Assembly: GCF_002995495.1 (NCBI RefSeq)
Contig: NZ_PVZV01000003.1
Location: forward strand, 1 to 64,000
Length of the DNA stretch: 64,000 bases
Origin: Actinocorallia populi
GTDB lineage: Bacteria; Actinomycetota; Actinomycetes; Streptosporangiales; Streptosporangiaceae
Direction of reading: 5' to 3'
Shown: in pieces, positions 51,501 to 58,587 of the stretch
How positions within the stretch are numbered: position 1 is the stretch's first letter
Layout: each line of letters opens with the position of its first letter
The notes under the pieces: model-generated
The model's input: the letters and a program-made list of their open reading frames with translations, nothing else
What the model was told of the DNA's origin: nothing
Database searches by the model: none
Translations under genes and position numbers: made by a program

Positions 51501-52005
51501 CCCCGAGGTCGAGCACGTCCTGCTGGTCACCGGGAACGAGCACGGGGACGCACATGTCCTCGAAGGTGTACTGGCTGTCGCAGGCCAGCGTGGACGACTT
51601 CGACGCCGGGTCGTCGCCGCAGAACATGACGACGCCGCCGTTCGGCCCCGCGCCCATCGCGTTCGCGTGCTTGACCGCGTCCCCGCTGCGGTCGAGGCCG
51701 GGCCCCTTGCCGTACCAGGCGCCCGCGACGCCGTCGACGCCGTCGTAGTCCACGACCGCGCCCATCTGGCTGCCCCAGACGACGGCGGCGGCGAGCTCCT
51801 CATTGAGGCCGGGGCGGTGGACGATCCGGTTCTCGGCGAGCGCGTCGCCCAACCGGTCGAGGGCCAGGTCGAAGCCGCCCAGCGGCGAGCCCGGGTATCC
51901 GGAGACCATCGTGGCCGTCCTCAGCCCGTCCCTCTCGTCGAGGTGCCGCCGCAGGACCAGCAGGCGGACGAGCGTGTCGACCCCCGACAGCACCTCGGCC
52001 GTCAC
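48583..52005 (-). CDS. Fused indolepyruvate:ferredoxin oxidoreductase-type 2-oxoacid oxidoreductase
   Basis: A 1140-residue protein joining the alpha (TPP-binding) and gamma parts. The thiamine region is PHLIQNLGDGTLSHSGTLAI, preceded by SGYPGSPLGG of the pyrimidine domain. The iron-sulfur centre has CEGCGDCGTKSNC and later CNRDYTCLEGDC, and the gamma domain begins GIGGTGVITANRLI. It oxidatively decarboxylates an aryl- or branched 2-oxoacid to acyl-CoA with ferredoxin as acceptor. GTG at 52005 with GGAGG upstream. It sits in an operon with a P450 and an amidohydrolase and could feed electrons to a ferredoxin used by the P450. Confidence 0.92.
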   Translation of the reverse strand: MTAEVLSGVDTLVRLLVLRRHLDERDGLRTATMVSGYPGSPLGGFDLALDRLGDALAENRIVHRPGLNEELAAAVVWGSQMGAVVDYDGVDGVAGAWYGKGPGLDRSGDAVKHANAMGAGPNGGVVMFCGDDPASKSSTLACDSQYTFEDMCVPVLVPGDQQDVLDLGVHAFRLSRYAGTWAGMKIVTAVADGIGTVDLDPGRHAPRDPEGVVIDGEPWRHRPLGRIGPHAVPGQEALVSEHRLRAARAYARHNGLDRVTGAGPGARLGVVCAGRTYFDVLQALTDLGTSPEAAGVRILRLGMTYPLVEETVLEFAASVEELAVVEEKRPFVETQLRSILHEAGSPVPANGKRDRAGRPLTSSAGELDPSSVAKVLARLLPGLARPEEPRRARLPLLPVASRAPGYCSGCPHNRSTVLPDGALAGGGVGCHGIMYFEARHQGTRSLPPTPMGAEGVPWIGLSPFVAEPHLIQNLGDGTLSHSGTLAIRASVAAGADITFKILYNAAVAMTGGQDVTGLMDVPAMTRALEAEGVGRIVVCAEDPERYGRRARWARSVEVLGRDRLDEAQERLRSVPGVTVIIYDQRCAAEARRLRKRGLLPEPPRRVVINEAVCEGCGDCGTKSNCLSVLPVETEFGDKRQIHDPSCNRDYTCLEGDCPSFVTLKPKKRGRRRSRKRTEVRPTPPTGTLPEPRTPAIDGRYGVYFTGIGGTGVITANRLIASSAESAGLAVGGMDQTGLSQKAGAVVSHLHLAIDLDALGAAAVGSGGADLYLSGDILQAAAANHLAKVRPGRTVAVIDSRLTPTAAMLQSGLAPPGLADLEKEITERVGKENTAFVDSRRIAENVFADHLLANVVLLGAAFQLGGLPVPFAELEKAMRRGRAAEANLAAFAWGRWAAHDPAAVEAALDGAGSVSTLFDPSPGALAAAAPLLDGRDLPDELRDVLVRRAAQAVDYQDTARAARFLDLVERAAAHDGADRGWALTRAVAEAWFRLLTYKDEYEVARLHLKADYDRIASDLGIEGPYTVTFHLHPPTLRRLGMKRKLPMGRPYELAFRVLRRMRRLRGTPLDVFGLDPDRRLERALIAEYERLVGESLRAGLPYDTLVELASSVMPVRGYAGIKEQAAAAWRARAAALTGPPA

Positions 52006-53243
52006 GGATAGACCTCCGGGTTGACGTACGCGAACTTCCCGCCCTTCATGACGGCCCGCCGCAGCGCGGGGTCGAGCAGCACCGACACGTCCGCGCTCGG
52101 GTCGCCGTCGACGACGAGGAGGTCCGCGAGGAGGCCTTCGCGGACCTGCCCGGTGTCGAGCCCCGCGGCCGGCCCCGTGTTCCGGGTGGCGGTGTGGATC
52201 GCCTCGACCGGGGTCATGCCCGCGAGCTCGACGTACCGCTGCAGTTCCGCGGCGTAGGTGCCGTGGCGCGTCCACTGGTGCCCGAAGTCGCCGCCGGAGA
52301 GGATCTTGATCCCGGACTCTCTCAGCCGGTGCATCCCCTCGATCTGGGAGCGCAGCTCCAGCGGGTATCCCGCCGCCTCGATCCGCTCGGGCGTCATGCC
52401 GTACGGCTCGGCGTGGCCGCTGACCATCGCGTACAGGTAGTGCAGGCCGGGGCACACCCAGATGTCGTCGCGCCGTGCCTCCAGGGCCTTGAGCGCCGCG
52501 TCGTCGAGGAAGCACGCGTGGTGGACGATCCGCACGCCGGTGCGCGCCGCCATCGCCACGCTCGCCGACCCCCGCGCGTGGACGGTGAGGAACGCGCCGT
52601 GCCTGTCGGCCTCCTCCACGGCGGCCGAGAGCATCTCGTCGTTCATGTAGACGTCGTCGGACGGGAACTCCGGCACGACCCCGTCGCCGGAGATGAACAG
52701 CTTGAGCGCGCGCACGCCCAGGTCGCACTGGCGGGCGACGATCTCGCGCAGGCTCTCGGCGTCGGAGGCGACCTCCATCATCTCGCCGTCGCCGCCGAGG
52801 CCGTCGACCTCGGCGATCATCGGCCCGCTGGGGACGATGCGCGGCCCGGGGACGAGCCCCCGGTCGATCGCGTCCTTGGCGTGCAGGTCGTCGAGCGGCT
52901 GGGTGGTTCCGGCGCCGATGACGGTGGTGTAGCCGGACTCCAGGAACGTGCGGGTCACCGCGGCGACGTCGAGCATGTGCGGGCCGGGGTCGGCGGCCGC
53001 CACGGCGGCGTGGTCGAACACGAAGTCCAGCGGCCAGCTGAGGTGCACGTGCGCGTCGCCGAGGCCGGGCAGGACGGTGGCGCCGCGCAGGTCGACGATC
53101 CGGGCGGAGTCCGTCCCGATCCCGGGCGCGACCGCGGCGACGCGCTCGCCCTCGATGAGGACGTCGGCCTCGAGCGGCTTCTCGTGCGGGCCGCCGGAGC
53201 AGGTCAGGACGCGGGCGTTCGTCAGGAGCGTGCGTTCGGCCAT
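52002..53243 (-). CDS. Amidohydrolase (imidazolonepropionase/prolidase-like)
   Basis: A 413-residue metal-dependent hydrolase of the amidohydrolase superfamily, distinct from the family 2 copies. Metal ligands are in LGDAHVHLSWPLDF, the centre has KLFISGDGVVPEF and LTVHARGSASVAMAARTGV, and the C-terminal SGGDFGHQWTRHG contains the likely catalytic Asp. The family hydrolyses cyclic amides and dipeptides. It starts 4 bp after the P450 stop, and its own TGA overlaps the GTG of the oxidoreductase. Substrate unknown. Confidence 0.9.
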   Translation of the reverse strand: MAERTLLTNARVLTCSGGPHEKPLEADVLIEGERVAAVAPGIGTDSARIVDLRGATVLPGLGDAHVHLSWPLDFVFDHAAVAAADPGPHMLDVAAVTRTFLESGYTTVIGAGTTQPLDDLHAKDAIDRGLVPGPRIVPSGPMIAEVDGLGGDGEMMEVASDAESLREIVARQCDLGVRALKLFISGDGVVPEFPSDDVYMNDEMLSAAVEEADRHGAFLTVHARGSASVAMAARTGVRIVHHACFLDDAALKALEARRDDIWVCPGLHYLYAMVSGHAEPYGMTPERIEAAGYPLELRSQIEGMHRLRESGIKILSGGDFGHQWTRHGTYAAELQRYVELAGMTPVEAIHTATRNTGPAAGLDTGQVREGLLADLLVVDGDPSADVSVLLDPALRRAVMKGGKFAYVNPEVYP

Positions 53244-53247
53244 GGCG

Positions 53248-54480
53248 TCACACCGCTTTCGGGAAGCGGCGCGGTCCGGGGGTGAAGGTGATCGGCAGGG
53301 TGTCGGGCGAGCGGGTCAGGCCGCGGTGGTACTCCACGGTCGCGCCCTCCTGGAGCCTGATGCCGTCCAGGCGGCCGAGCAGCTCCTCCAGGGCCACCCT
53401 GAGGTTGAGGCGGGCGAGGTTCGACCCGGCGCAGCGGTGCGGGCCCGCGCCGAAGGCCAGGTGCCGGTTGCGCTCGCGGTCCGGGTCGAAGGCGTCGGCG
53501 TCCGCGAACTCGGCGGCGTCCCGGTTGGCCGAGGCCCAGTGGATCAGCACCTTGTCCCCCGCCTTGACCTGCCGCCCGCCGAGCTCGGCGTCCCGCACGG
53601 CGGTGCGGCCGACGGCGACGAACGAGCCGTCGAGCCGGAGCAGCTCCGTGACGGCGGACGGGATCAGCTCGGGCCGGGCGCGCAGCCGGGCGGGGATCTC
53701 GGGATGGGCGCAGAACCGCTCCAGCATCTGCCCGAGGGTGCCGGCGGTCGTCTCCAGGCCGCCGAGGATGAGCAGCTGGACGGTGCCGATCACCTCCTCC
53801 TCGGTGATCGGGCGGCCGTCGATCTCCGCGTGCACCACGGCGTCGACGACGTCGCCGCGCGGGGGTTCGGCGCGCCGCCGCCGGGTGAAGTCCCTGATCC
53901 ACTCGTACAGGCCCCGCCAGCACTCGCGCGCTTCGGGGTCGTCGGGCGTGGAGGACTTGGAGGCCAGGTACGCGACCTTCTCCAGGTCCTCGGCCGGGGC
54001 GTTGATGGCGAGCTGGAAGAAGGTGAGGCTGGGGAACGGCCGGGCGAAGGCGTCCATGAACTCGCAGGAGCCCGACTCGACGAACTCGTCGATGAGGCGG
54101 CCGGCCAGCTCCCGGGTCGCCTGCTCCCACGGGGCGACGGCGGCGGGGGTGAAGAAGGGGTTGATGAGGCGCTTGTAGATCCGCTGCTCCGGCGGGTCCG
54201 CCTGGACGGGGAGGTTGCGGATGACCGTCGGGGCGCTGGAGATGCCCAGGCCGTGCGCGGAGCTGAACACCTCCCAGTCCTGGGCGACGGCGAGCGCCTC
54301 GTCGTAGGTGCTCACGACCCAGAACCCGCCGTGCTCCTCGCTGCGCGCCACGGGGCACAGCTCGCGCATGCGGGCCATGGTCGCGGGCATCGTCGCGGCC
54401 AGTTCCGGGGAGAGGTGGTCGAAGTGCCGCCGGCACCACTCGTCGGACATGGAGTCGGCGTTCGGGGTGGGCTTCTCCAT
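53248..54480 (-). CDS. Cytochrome P450
   Basis: A 410-residue P450. The haem loop is FGAGPHRCAGSNLAR with C350, the I-helix is ILGGLETTAGTL, and the ExxR helix is TELLRLDGSFV. It starts with ATG at 54480, 15 bp from operator site 11. A longer frame (38 more codons) is open but crosses two operators and is unlikely. No ribosome site is clear, so the mRNA may be short-leadered. It is the first gene of a five-gene operon with an amidohydrolase, the 2-oxoacid oxidoreductase, an EthD protein and the second small barrel protein. Confidence 0.92.
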   Translation of the reverse strand: MEKPTPNADSMSDEWCRRHFDHLSPELAATMPATMARMRELCPVARSEEHGGFWVVSTYDEALAVAQDWEVFSSAHGLGISSAPTVIRNLPVQADPPEQRIYKRLINPFFTPAAVAPWEQATRELAGRLIDEFVESGSCEFMDAFARPFPSLTFFQLAINAPAEDLEKVAYLASKSSTPDDPEARECWRGLYEWIRDFTRRRRAEPPRGDVVDAVVHAEIDGRPITEEEVIGTVQLLILGGLETTAGTLGQMLERFCAHPEIPARLRARPELIPSAVTELLRLDGSFVAVGRTAVRDAELGGRQVKAGDKVLIHWASANRDAAEFADADAFDPDRERNRHLAFGAGPHRCAGSNLARLNLRVALEELLGRLDGIRLQEGATVEYHRGLTRSPDTLPITFTPGPRRFPKAV

Positions 54481-54495
54481 GGGCACAACGTAACA

Positions 54496-54511
54496 GGGTG
54501 AGTAATCACTT
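54496..54511. promoter_or_regulatory. Cluster operator, site 11
   Basis: GGGTGAGT|AATCACTT, a good copy 15 bp from the P450 start at 54480. It is one of two copies in the divergent promoter region. Confidence 0.78.
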
Positions 54512-54576
54512 TCTAGAGCCTCTGCTCGCCTGCCGCCCTGAGCTCTGGCGCCGGGCGGTTCGAGGCTGTATTTAGT

Positions 54577-54592
54577 AAGTGAGCGTTCTTTC
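54577..54592. promoter_or_regulatory. Cluster operator, site 12
   Basis: AAGTGAGC|GTTCTTTC, with a perfect left half, 39 bp before the aldehyde dehydrogenase start. It has the TTAGT extension on the left seen at several sites. Confidence 0.72.
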
Positions 54593-54631
54593 ATCTACCG
54601 GCCCGCCCGTGTACCGCCCGAAGGAGCTTCC

Positions 54632-56128
54632 ATGCCGGCACCTCCCCGCACCGACACGTCCGCCCTCCTCGACGGCCGCCCCCGGCGGTTGCTGATCGGC
54701 GGCCGCTGGGTGGACGCCGCGTCCGGCAGGACGTTCCCGAGCGTCAACCCGTCGAACGGCGAGGTGATCGCCGAGCTGGCCCGCGCGGACGCCCGCGACG
54801 CCGGCCGCGCGGTCGCGGCGGCCCGGGAGGCCTTCGAGGGGCCGTGGAGCCGCGCGAAGCCGCGCGAGCGCCAGGCGCTCCTGCTCGCGCTCGCCGACGT
54901 GGTGGACGAGCACTACGACGAGCTCCGGCACCTGGAGTCGCTCGACATGGGCCTGCCGATCGGGCGGCCGCGCTCCGGCAGGACCCCCGCCTGGGAGGCG
55001 GAGATCCTGCGCTACTTCGCCGGGTGGGCGACGAAGATCCACGGAGAGACCATCCCCAACTCGGTGCCGGGCTCGGTCTTCAGCTACACGCTCAAGGAGC
55101 CGATGGGCGTCGTCGCCGCGATCGTCCCCTGGAACCGCCCCGTCAGCAACGCCGTCTGGAAGATCGCGCCGGTGCTCGCCACCGGCTGCACGATGGTGCT
55201 CAAGCCCGCCGAGGAGGCGGGCCTCGTCGCCGTTCGCCTGGGCGAACTGCTGGCCGAGGCCGGTGTCCCCGACGGCGTCGTGAACGTCCTGACCGGTTTC
55301 GGCGAGGAGGCCGGCGCGGCCCTCGTCGCGCATCCGGGCGTCGACAAGGTGGCCTTCACGGGGTCCACCGCGGTGGGCCAGGAGATCGTCCGCGCCTCCG
55401 CAGGCAACCTGAAGCGGCTGTCCCTGGAGCTCGGCGGCAAGTCGCCCGACATCGTGTTCGCCGACGCCGACCTGTCGCGCGCCGTCCCCGGAGCGGCCAT
55501 GGGCGTGTTCTACAACTCGGGCCAGGTGTGCTGCGCGGGCACCCGCATCTACGTGGAGCGGCCCGTCTACGACGAGTTCGTCGAAGGGGTCTCGCGGTTC
55601 GCCGAGAAGCTCAAGGTCGGCGACAGCATGGACCCGCAGACCAAGATCGGGCCGCTGGTGTCGGCCGAGCAGCTCGACCGCGTCGCCGGGTACCTGGACC
55701 TGGGGCCCAAGGAGGGCGTGCGCACCGCCTTCGGCGGCCGCCGGATCGAGACCGGGGAGCTGGCGAACGGCTACTTCGTGCAGCCCACCGTCTTCGCCGA
55801 CGTGCAGGACACCATGCGAATAGCCCGGGAGGAGATCTTCGGGCCGGTCGCGTGCGTGCTGCCGTTCGACACCCCCGAGGAGGCCGTCACCCGGGCGAAC
55901 GACACCTCCTACGGGCTCGCCGGGGGCGTCTGGACGCGCGACGTGGGCAAGGCGCACCGGATGGCGCGCGAACTGCGGGCCGGGACGGTCTGGGTGAACT
56001 CGATGCTGCTCATGGACCCCGCCGTCCCGTTCGGCGGCTACAAGATGAGCGGCTGGGGCCGCGAGATGGGGCAGCACGCGCTGGACGAGTACCTCGACGT
56101 CAAGTCCGTGTGGATCGACACGGACTGA
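54632..56128 (+). CDS. NAD(P)-dependent aldehyde dehydrogenase
   Basis: A 498-residue aldehyde dehydrogenase. E266 in SLELGGKSPDIVF is the general base and C300 in NSGQVCCAGTR the nucleophile, with VPWNRPV and FTGSTAVGQEI at the cofactor site. AAGGAG lies 7 bp before the ATG. It is a single-gene unit divergent from the P450 operon, ended by a strong hairpin. It probably oxidises the aldehyde released by that P450 pathway, and is the third such enzyme under the same operator. Confidence 0.94.
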   Translation: MPAPPRTDTSALLDGRPRRLLIGGRWVDAASGRTFPSVNPSNGEVIAELARADARDAGRAVAAAREAFEGPWSRAKPRERQALLLALADVVDEHYDELRHLESLDMGLPIGRPRSGRTPAWEAEILRYFAGWATKIHGETIPNSVPGSVFSYTLKEPMGVVAAIVPWNRPVSNAVWKIAPVLATGCTMVLKPAEEAGLVAVRLGELLAEAGVPDGVVNVLTGFGEEAGAALVAHPGVDKVAFTGSTAVGQEIVRASAGNLKRLSLELGGKSPDIVFADADLSRAVPGAAMGVFYNSGQVCCAGTRIYVERPVYDEFVEGVSRFAEKLKVGDSMDPQTKIGPLVSAEQLDRVAGYLDLGPKEGVRTAFGGRRIETGELANGYFVQPTVFADVQDTMRIAREEIFGPVACVLPFDTPEEAVTRANDTSYGLAGGVWTRDVGKAHRMARELRAGTVWVNSMLLMDPAVPFGGYKMSGWGREMGQHALDEYLDVKSVWIDTD

Positions 56129-56138
56129 CCGGCAGGGG

Positions 56139-56165
56139 CGCGCGGCCGGACGGGCCGGCCGCGCG
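56139..56165. terminator. Strong hairpin terminator between convergent genes
   Basis: An 11-bp stem CGCGCGGCCGG / CCGGCCGCGCG with a 5-base loop, 10 bp after the aldehyde dehydrogenase stop and 1 bp before the Rieske gene stop; it can serve both strands. Confidence 0.8.
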
Positions 56166-56166
56166 T

Positions 56167-57327
56167 TCAGCGGTGCTCCCGCGCCTCCCGGAGGGCGGCT
56201 TCGAACCCCCGGTGCAGGTGCTGGGGCGCCGGTTCGTTGCGGCCGAAGACGACCGTGTCGAGCAGGCCCGTCCGGACGCCGGGCTCGGTGCGCCCGGCGA
56301 CCCAGAAGTCCTCCCCGTCCACGACCGTCTCGCAGATCCAGGGCGCCATCTCCGTGGCCTTGGCCAGCTCCGCCTCGCTGAGGCCGGGCCGGAAGTAGGA
56401 GGTGTGCAGCACCTCGGAGGTTCTCTCGTCGACGGGCACGATCTGCCACAGCTCGATGTGCCGGCTGTCCAGGGTCAGGTTGGTGTTGGGGAAGAGCGCG
56501 TACTGGTAGCTGAAGTGCTGCGCCACGTCGCCCCACTCCTGCTCCGGGACGTCCTTCAACGCGTCGATGGAACGCAGCGCCGAGCAGTTGCGCAGGTGGC
56601 GCCCGAACGGGTCGAAGGTCAGCACGCCGCCGTGGGCGTAGGTGGCCAGCGTCTTGCTGTGCAGGAAGTCGAAGTGGTAGTTCTCGCGGAAGGTGTCGAG
56701 TGTGACCTTCCAGTTCGCCCGGACCCGGTGGACGTGCGGCTCGCCGTGGATCCGCCAGTCCGCGAAGTCGAACATGGCGAGCTCGTCCGCGAGGCCGGGG
56801 CCGAGGAAGGCGTCGACGTCGGGGGCGGGGCCGGGCCGCAGGCGGCCGATGATCAGCCCGTACCCCTCGGCCACCGGCAGCTCGACGAGCCCCTTGTCCT
56901 CCTTGCACATGCCCTCGAACGCGCGCGCGGCGGGCATGCGCAGCAGGTCGCCCCTGACGCCGTAGGTCCAGGCGTGGAAGGGGCAGGTGAACCTGGTGCC
57001 CTCGCCCGCGCCGTCGACGACGCGCACGCCGCGGTGGCGGCAGGCGTTCACCAGCGCGCGGACCTTCCCGTCCCCGTCGCGGGTCAGCAGGACCGGCGTG
57101 CCCATCAGGTCCACGGTCCGGTAGGTCCGCGGGGCCGGCAGGGCGCCCGAAAGGCACAGGACCAGCGGCAGGTCGCGGAACAGGACCTCGGACTCCTCCT
57201 CGTGGCGCGCCCTCGAGTAGACGTCGGTCGGCAGCTCCATCACGTCGTCGGCGAGATCGGTCGTGCGGTGCTCGATGTGGTCCAGCAACCGGCGTGCGAG
57301 ACCGCGCTCCAGGGCTTCCCTATCCAC
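56167..57327 (-). CDS. Rieske aromatic ring-hydroxylating oxygenase, alpha-subunit-like
   Basis: A 386-residue Rieske non-haem iron oxygenase. The 2Fe-2S site is NACRHRGVRVV and TCPFHAWTYG, that is CxH with CxxH. The mononuclear iron region is RENYHFDFLHSKT, with two His ligands. There is no separate beta subunit, as in KshA/GbcA-type oxygenases. It would dihydroxylate, hydroxylate or demethylate a ring or amine, using electrons from a ferredoxin. The GTG at 57327 has no ribosome site and starts 14 bp from operator site 13, so translation may be leaderless. It is divergent from the amidohydrolase at 57427. Confidence 0.93.
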   Translation of the reverse strand: MDREALERGLARRLLDHIEHRTTDLADDVMELPTDVYSRARHEEESEVLFRDLPLVLCLSGALPAPRTYRTVDLMGTPVLLTRDGDGKVRALVNACRHRGVRVVDGAGEGTRFTCPFHAWTYGVRGDLLRMPAARAFEGMCKEDKGLVELPVAEGYGLIIGRLRPGPAPDVDAFLGPGLADELAMFDFADWRIHGEPHVHRVRANWKVTLDTFRENYHFDFLHSKTLATYAHGGVLTFDPFGRHLRNCSALRSIDALKDVPEQEWGDVAQHFSYQYALFPNTNLTLDSRHIELWQIVPVDERTSEVLHTSYFRPGLSEAELAKATEMAPWICETVVDGEDFWVAGRTEPGVRTGLLDTVVFGRNEPAPQHLHRGFEAALREAREHR

Positions 57328-57341
57328 GGCCAGAGGCTAAC

Positions 57342-57357
57342 AAGTAATCGCTCACTC
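57342..57357. promoter_or_regulatory. Cluster operator, site 13
   Basis: AAGTAATC|GCTCACTC, 14 bp from the Rieske oxygenase start on the minus strand. Confidence 0.74.
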
Positions 57358-57379
57358 TACAAGGAATGCCGATGTTTGA

Positions 57380-57395
57380 GAGTGAACACTTGCTT
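57380..57395. promoter_or_regulatory. Cluster operator, site 14
   Basis: GAGTGAAC|ACTTGCTT, 31 bp before the amidohydrolase start. Its right half, AAGCAAGT read in reverse, is identical to the KstR2 half-site core. Confidence 0.74.
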
Positions 57396-57426
57396 CTTAC
57401 AGGCGGAGAACCTTACTTTCGTGTAC

Positions 57427-58587
57427 ATGACGGAGACAGACTTTGTAGTGGACGCCGACTCCCACTGGTGCGAACGCCCCGACCTGTTCACCAGCCTCGC
57501 CCCTCCCGAGTACCGCGACCGGGTGCCCCAGGTGCGCGAGGTCGACGGCCAGCTCATGTGGGTCTTCGACGGCGTTCCTTCCGGCAGGTTCAGCGCCGGG
57601 GGCGTCGTGGCGCGCGACGGCTCCAAGGAGGAGTCGGAGATCGCGCTGCACACCTGGACCATCGACCAGATCCACGAGGGCGCCTACGACCCGGACGCCC
57701 GCCTCCAGGTGATGGACGACTGCGGCATCGACGCCCAGGTCGTCTTCCCCAGCACGATCGGCCTCGGCGGCCAGGGCCTGGCCCAGGTCACCGACGAGAA
57801 GCTCCGCCGCCTGACCTTCGAGCTCTACAACGACCGGCAGGCCCAGATCCAGCGGGACTCCGGCAACCGGCTGCTGCCCCTGCCCCTGATGCCGGCCTGG
57901 AGCGTCCAGGAGTGCGTCCGCGAGGCCGGGCGGGTGGCCGCGCTGGGCGCGCGCGGCGTCAACATGACCTCCGACCCCCAGGACCTGGGCGGCCCCGACC
58001 TGGCCAGCCGGGAGTGGGACCCGTTCTGGGAGGCCTGCACCGAGGCCCGGCTGCCGGTGCACTTCCACATCGGCGCCAGCGTCACCGGCATGACCTTCTA
58101 CGGCAAGTACCCCTGGGCGTCCCACCCGCCGAGCACCCGGCTGGCCATCGGCGGCACGCTGCTGTTCATCGGCAACGCCCGCGTCGTGGCCAACCTGCTC
58201 GTCTCCGGCATCTTCAGCCGCCACCCCGACCTCAAGGTGGTCTCGGTGGAGAGCGGCTGCGGCTGGGTGCCCTTCATCCTCGAGGCCCTGGACTACGAGA
58301 TGGCCGAGAACGCGCCCAGCGACCTGGCCAAACTCGGCAAACTGCCTTCGGAGTTCTTCCGCAGCAACATCTACGCCACCTACTGGTTCGAGACCAACCG
58401 GGGCAAGCTGGCTTCCCTGGTGGACTCCGTCGGCGAGGACAACATCCTCTTCGAGACCGACTTCCCGCACCCGACGTGCCTGTACCCCGACCCCGTCGAG
58501 CGGGCGAAGGAGACCATGAAGCCCCTCTCCGACACCGCGCGCCGCAAGATCCTCGGCGAGAACGCCCGCAAGCTCTACCGGCTCTGA
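57427..58587 (+). CDS. Amidohydrolase family 2 protein
   Basis: A 386-residue TIM-barrel amidohydrolase, fifth paralog. DFVVDADSHWCERPDLF is the start motif, VHFHIGASVTGMT the central His strand, VESGCGWVPFILEALD the next marker, and FETDFPHPTCLYPDP the C-terminal metal loop. The start is uncertain: ATG at 57427 lacks a close ribosome site, GTG at 57421 has GGAG 12 bp away, and leaderless initiation is possible. It is divergent from the Rieske gene and shares a promoter region with two operators. Its last 13 bp overlap the convergent exporter gene. Confidence 0.9.
   Translation: MTETDFVVDADSHWCERPDLFTSLAPPEYRDRVPQVREVDGQLMWVFDGVPSGRFSAGGVVARDGSKEESEIALHTWTIDQIHEGAYDPDARLQVMDDCGIDAQVVFPSTIGLGGQGLAQVTDEKLRRLTFELYNDRQAQIQRDSGNRLLPLPLMPAWSVQECVREAGRVAALGARGVNMTSDPQDLGGPDLASREWDPFWEACTEARLPVHFHIGASVTGMTFYGKYPWASHPPSTRLAIGGTLLFIGNARVVANLLVSGIFSRHPDLKVVSVESGCGWVPFILEALDYEMAENAPSDLAKLGKLPSEFFRSNIYATYWFETNRGKLASLVDSVGEDNILFETDFPHPTCLYPDPVERAKETMKPLSDTARRKILGENARKLYRL

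Noticed and set aside
54844-57426. Long plus-strand frame fusing the aldehyde dehydrogenase region to the amidohydrolase at 57427
   Set aside because: It runs out of frame through the aldehyde dehydrogenase and antisense to the Rieske gene, and only the part after 57427 shows family motifs.
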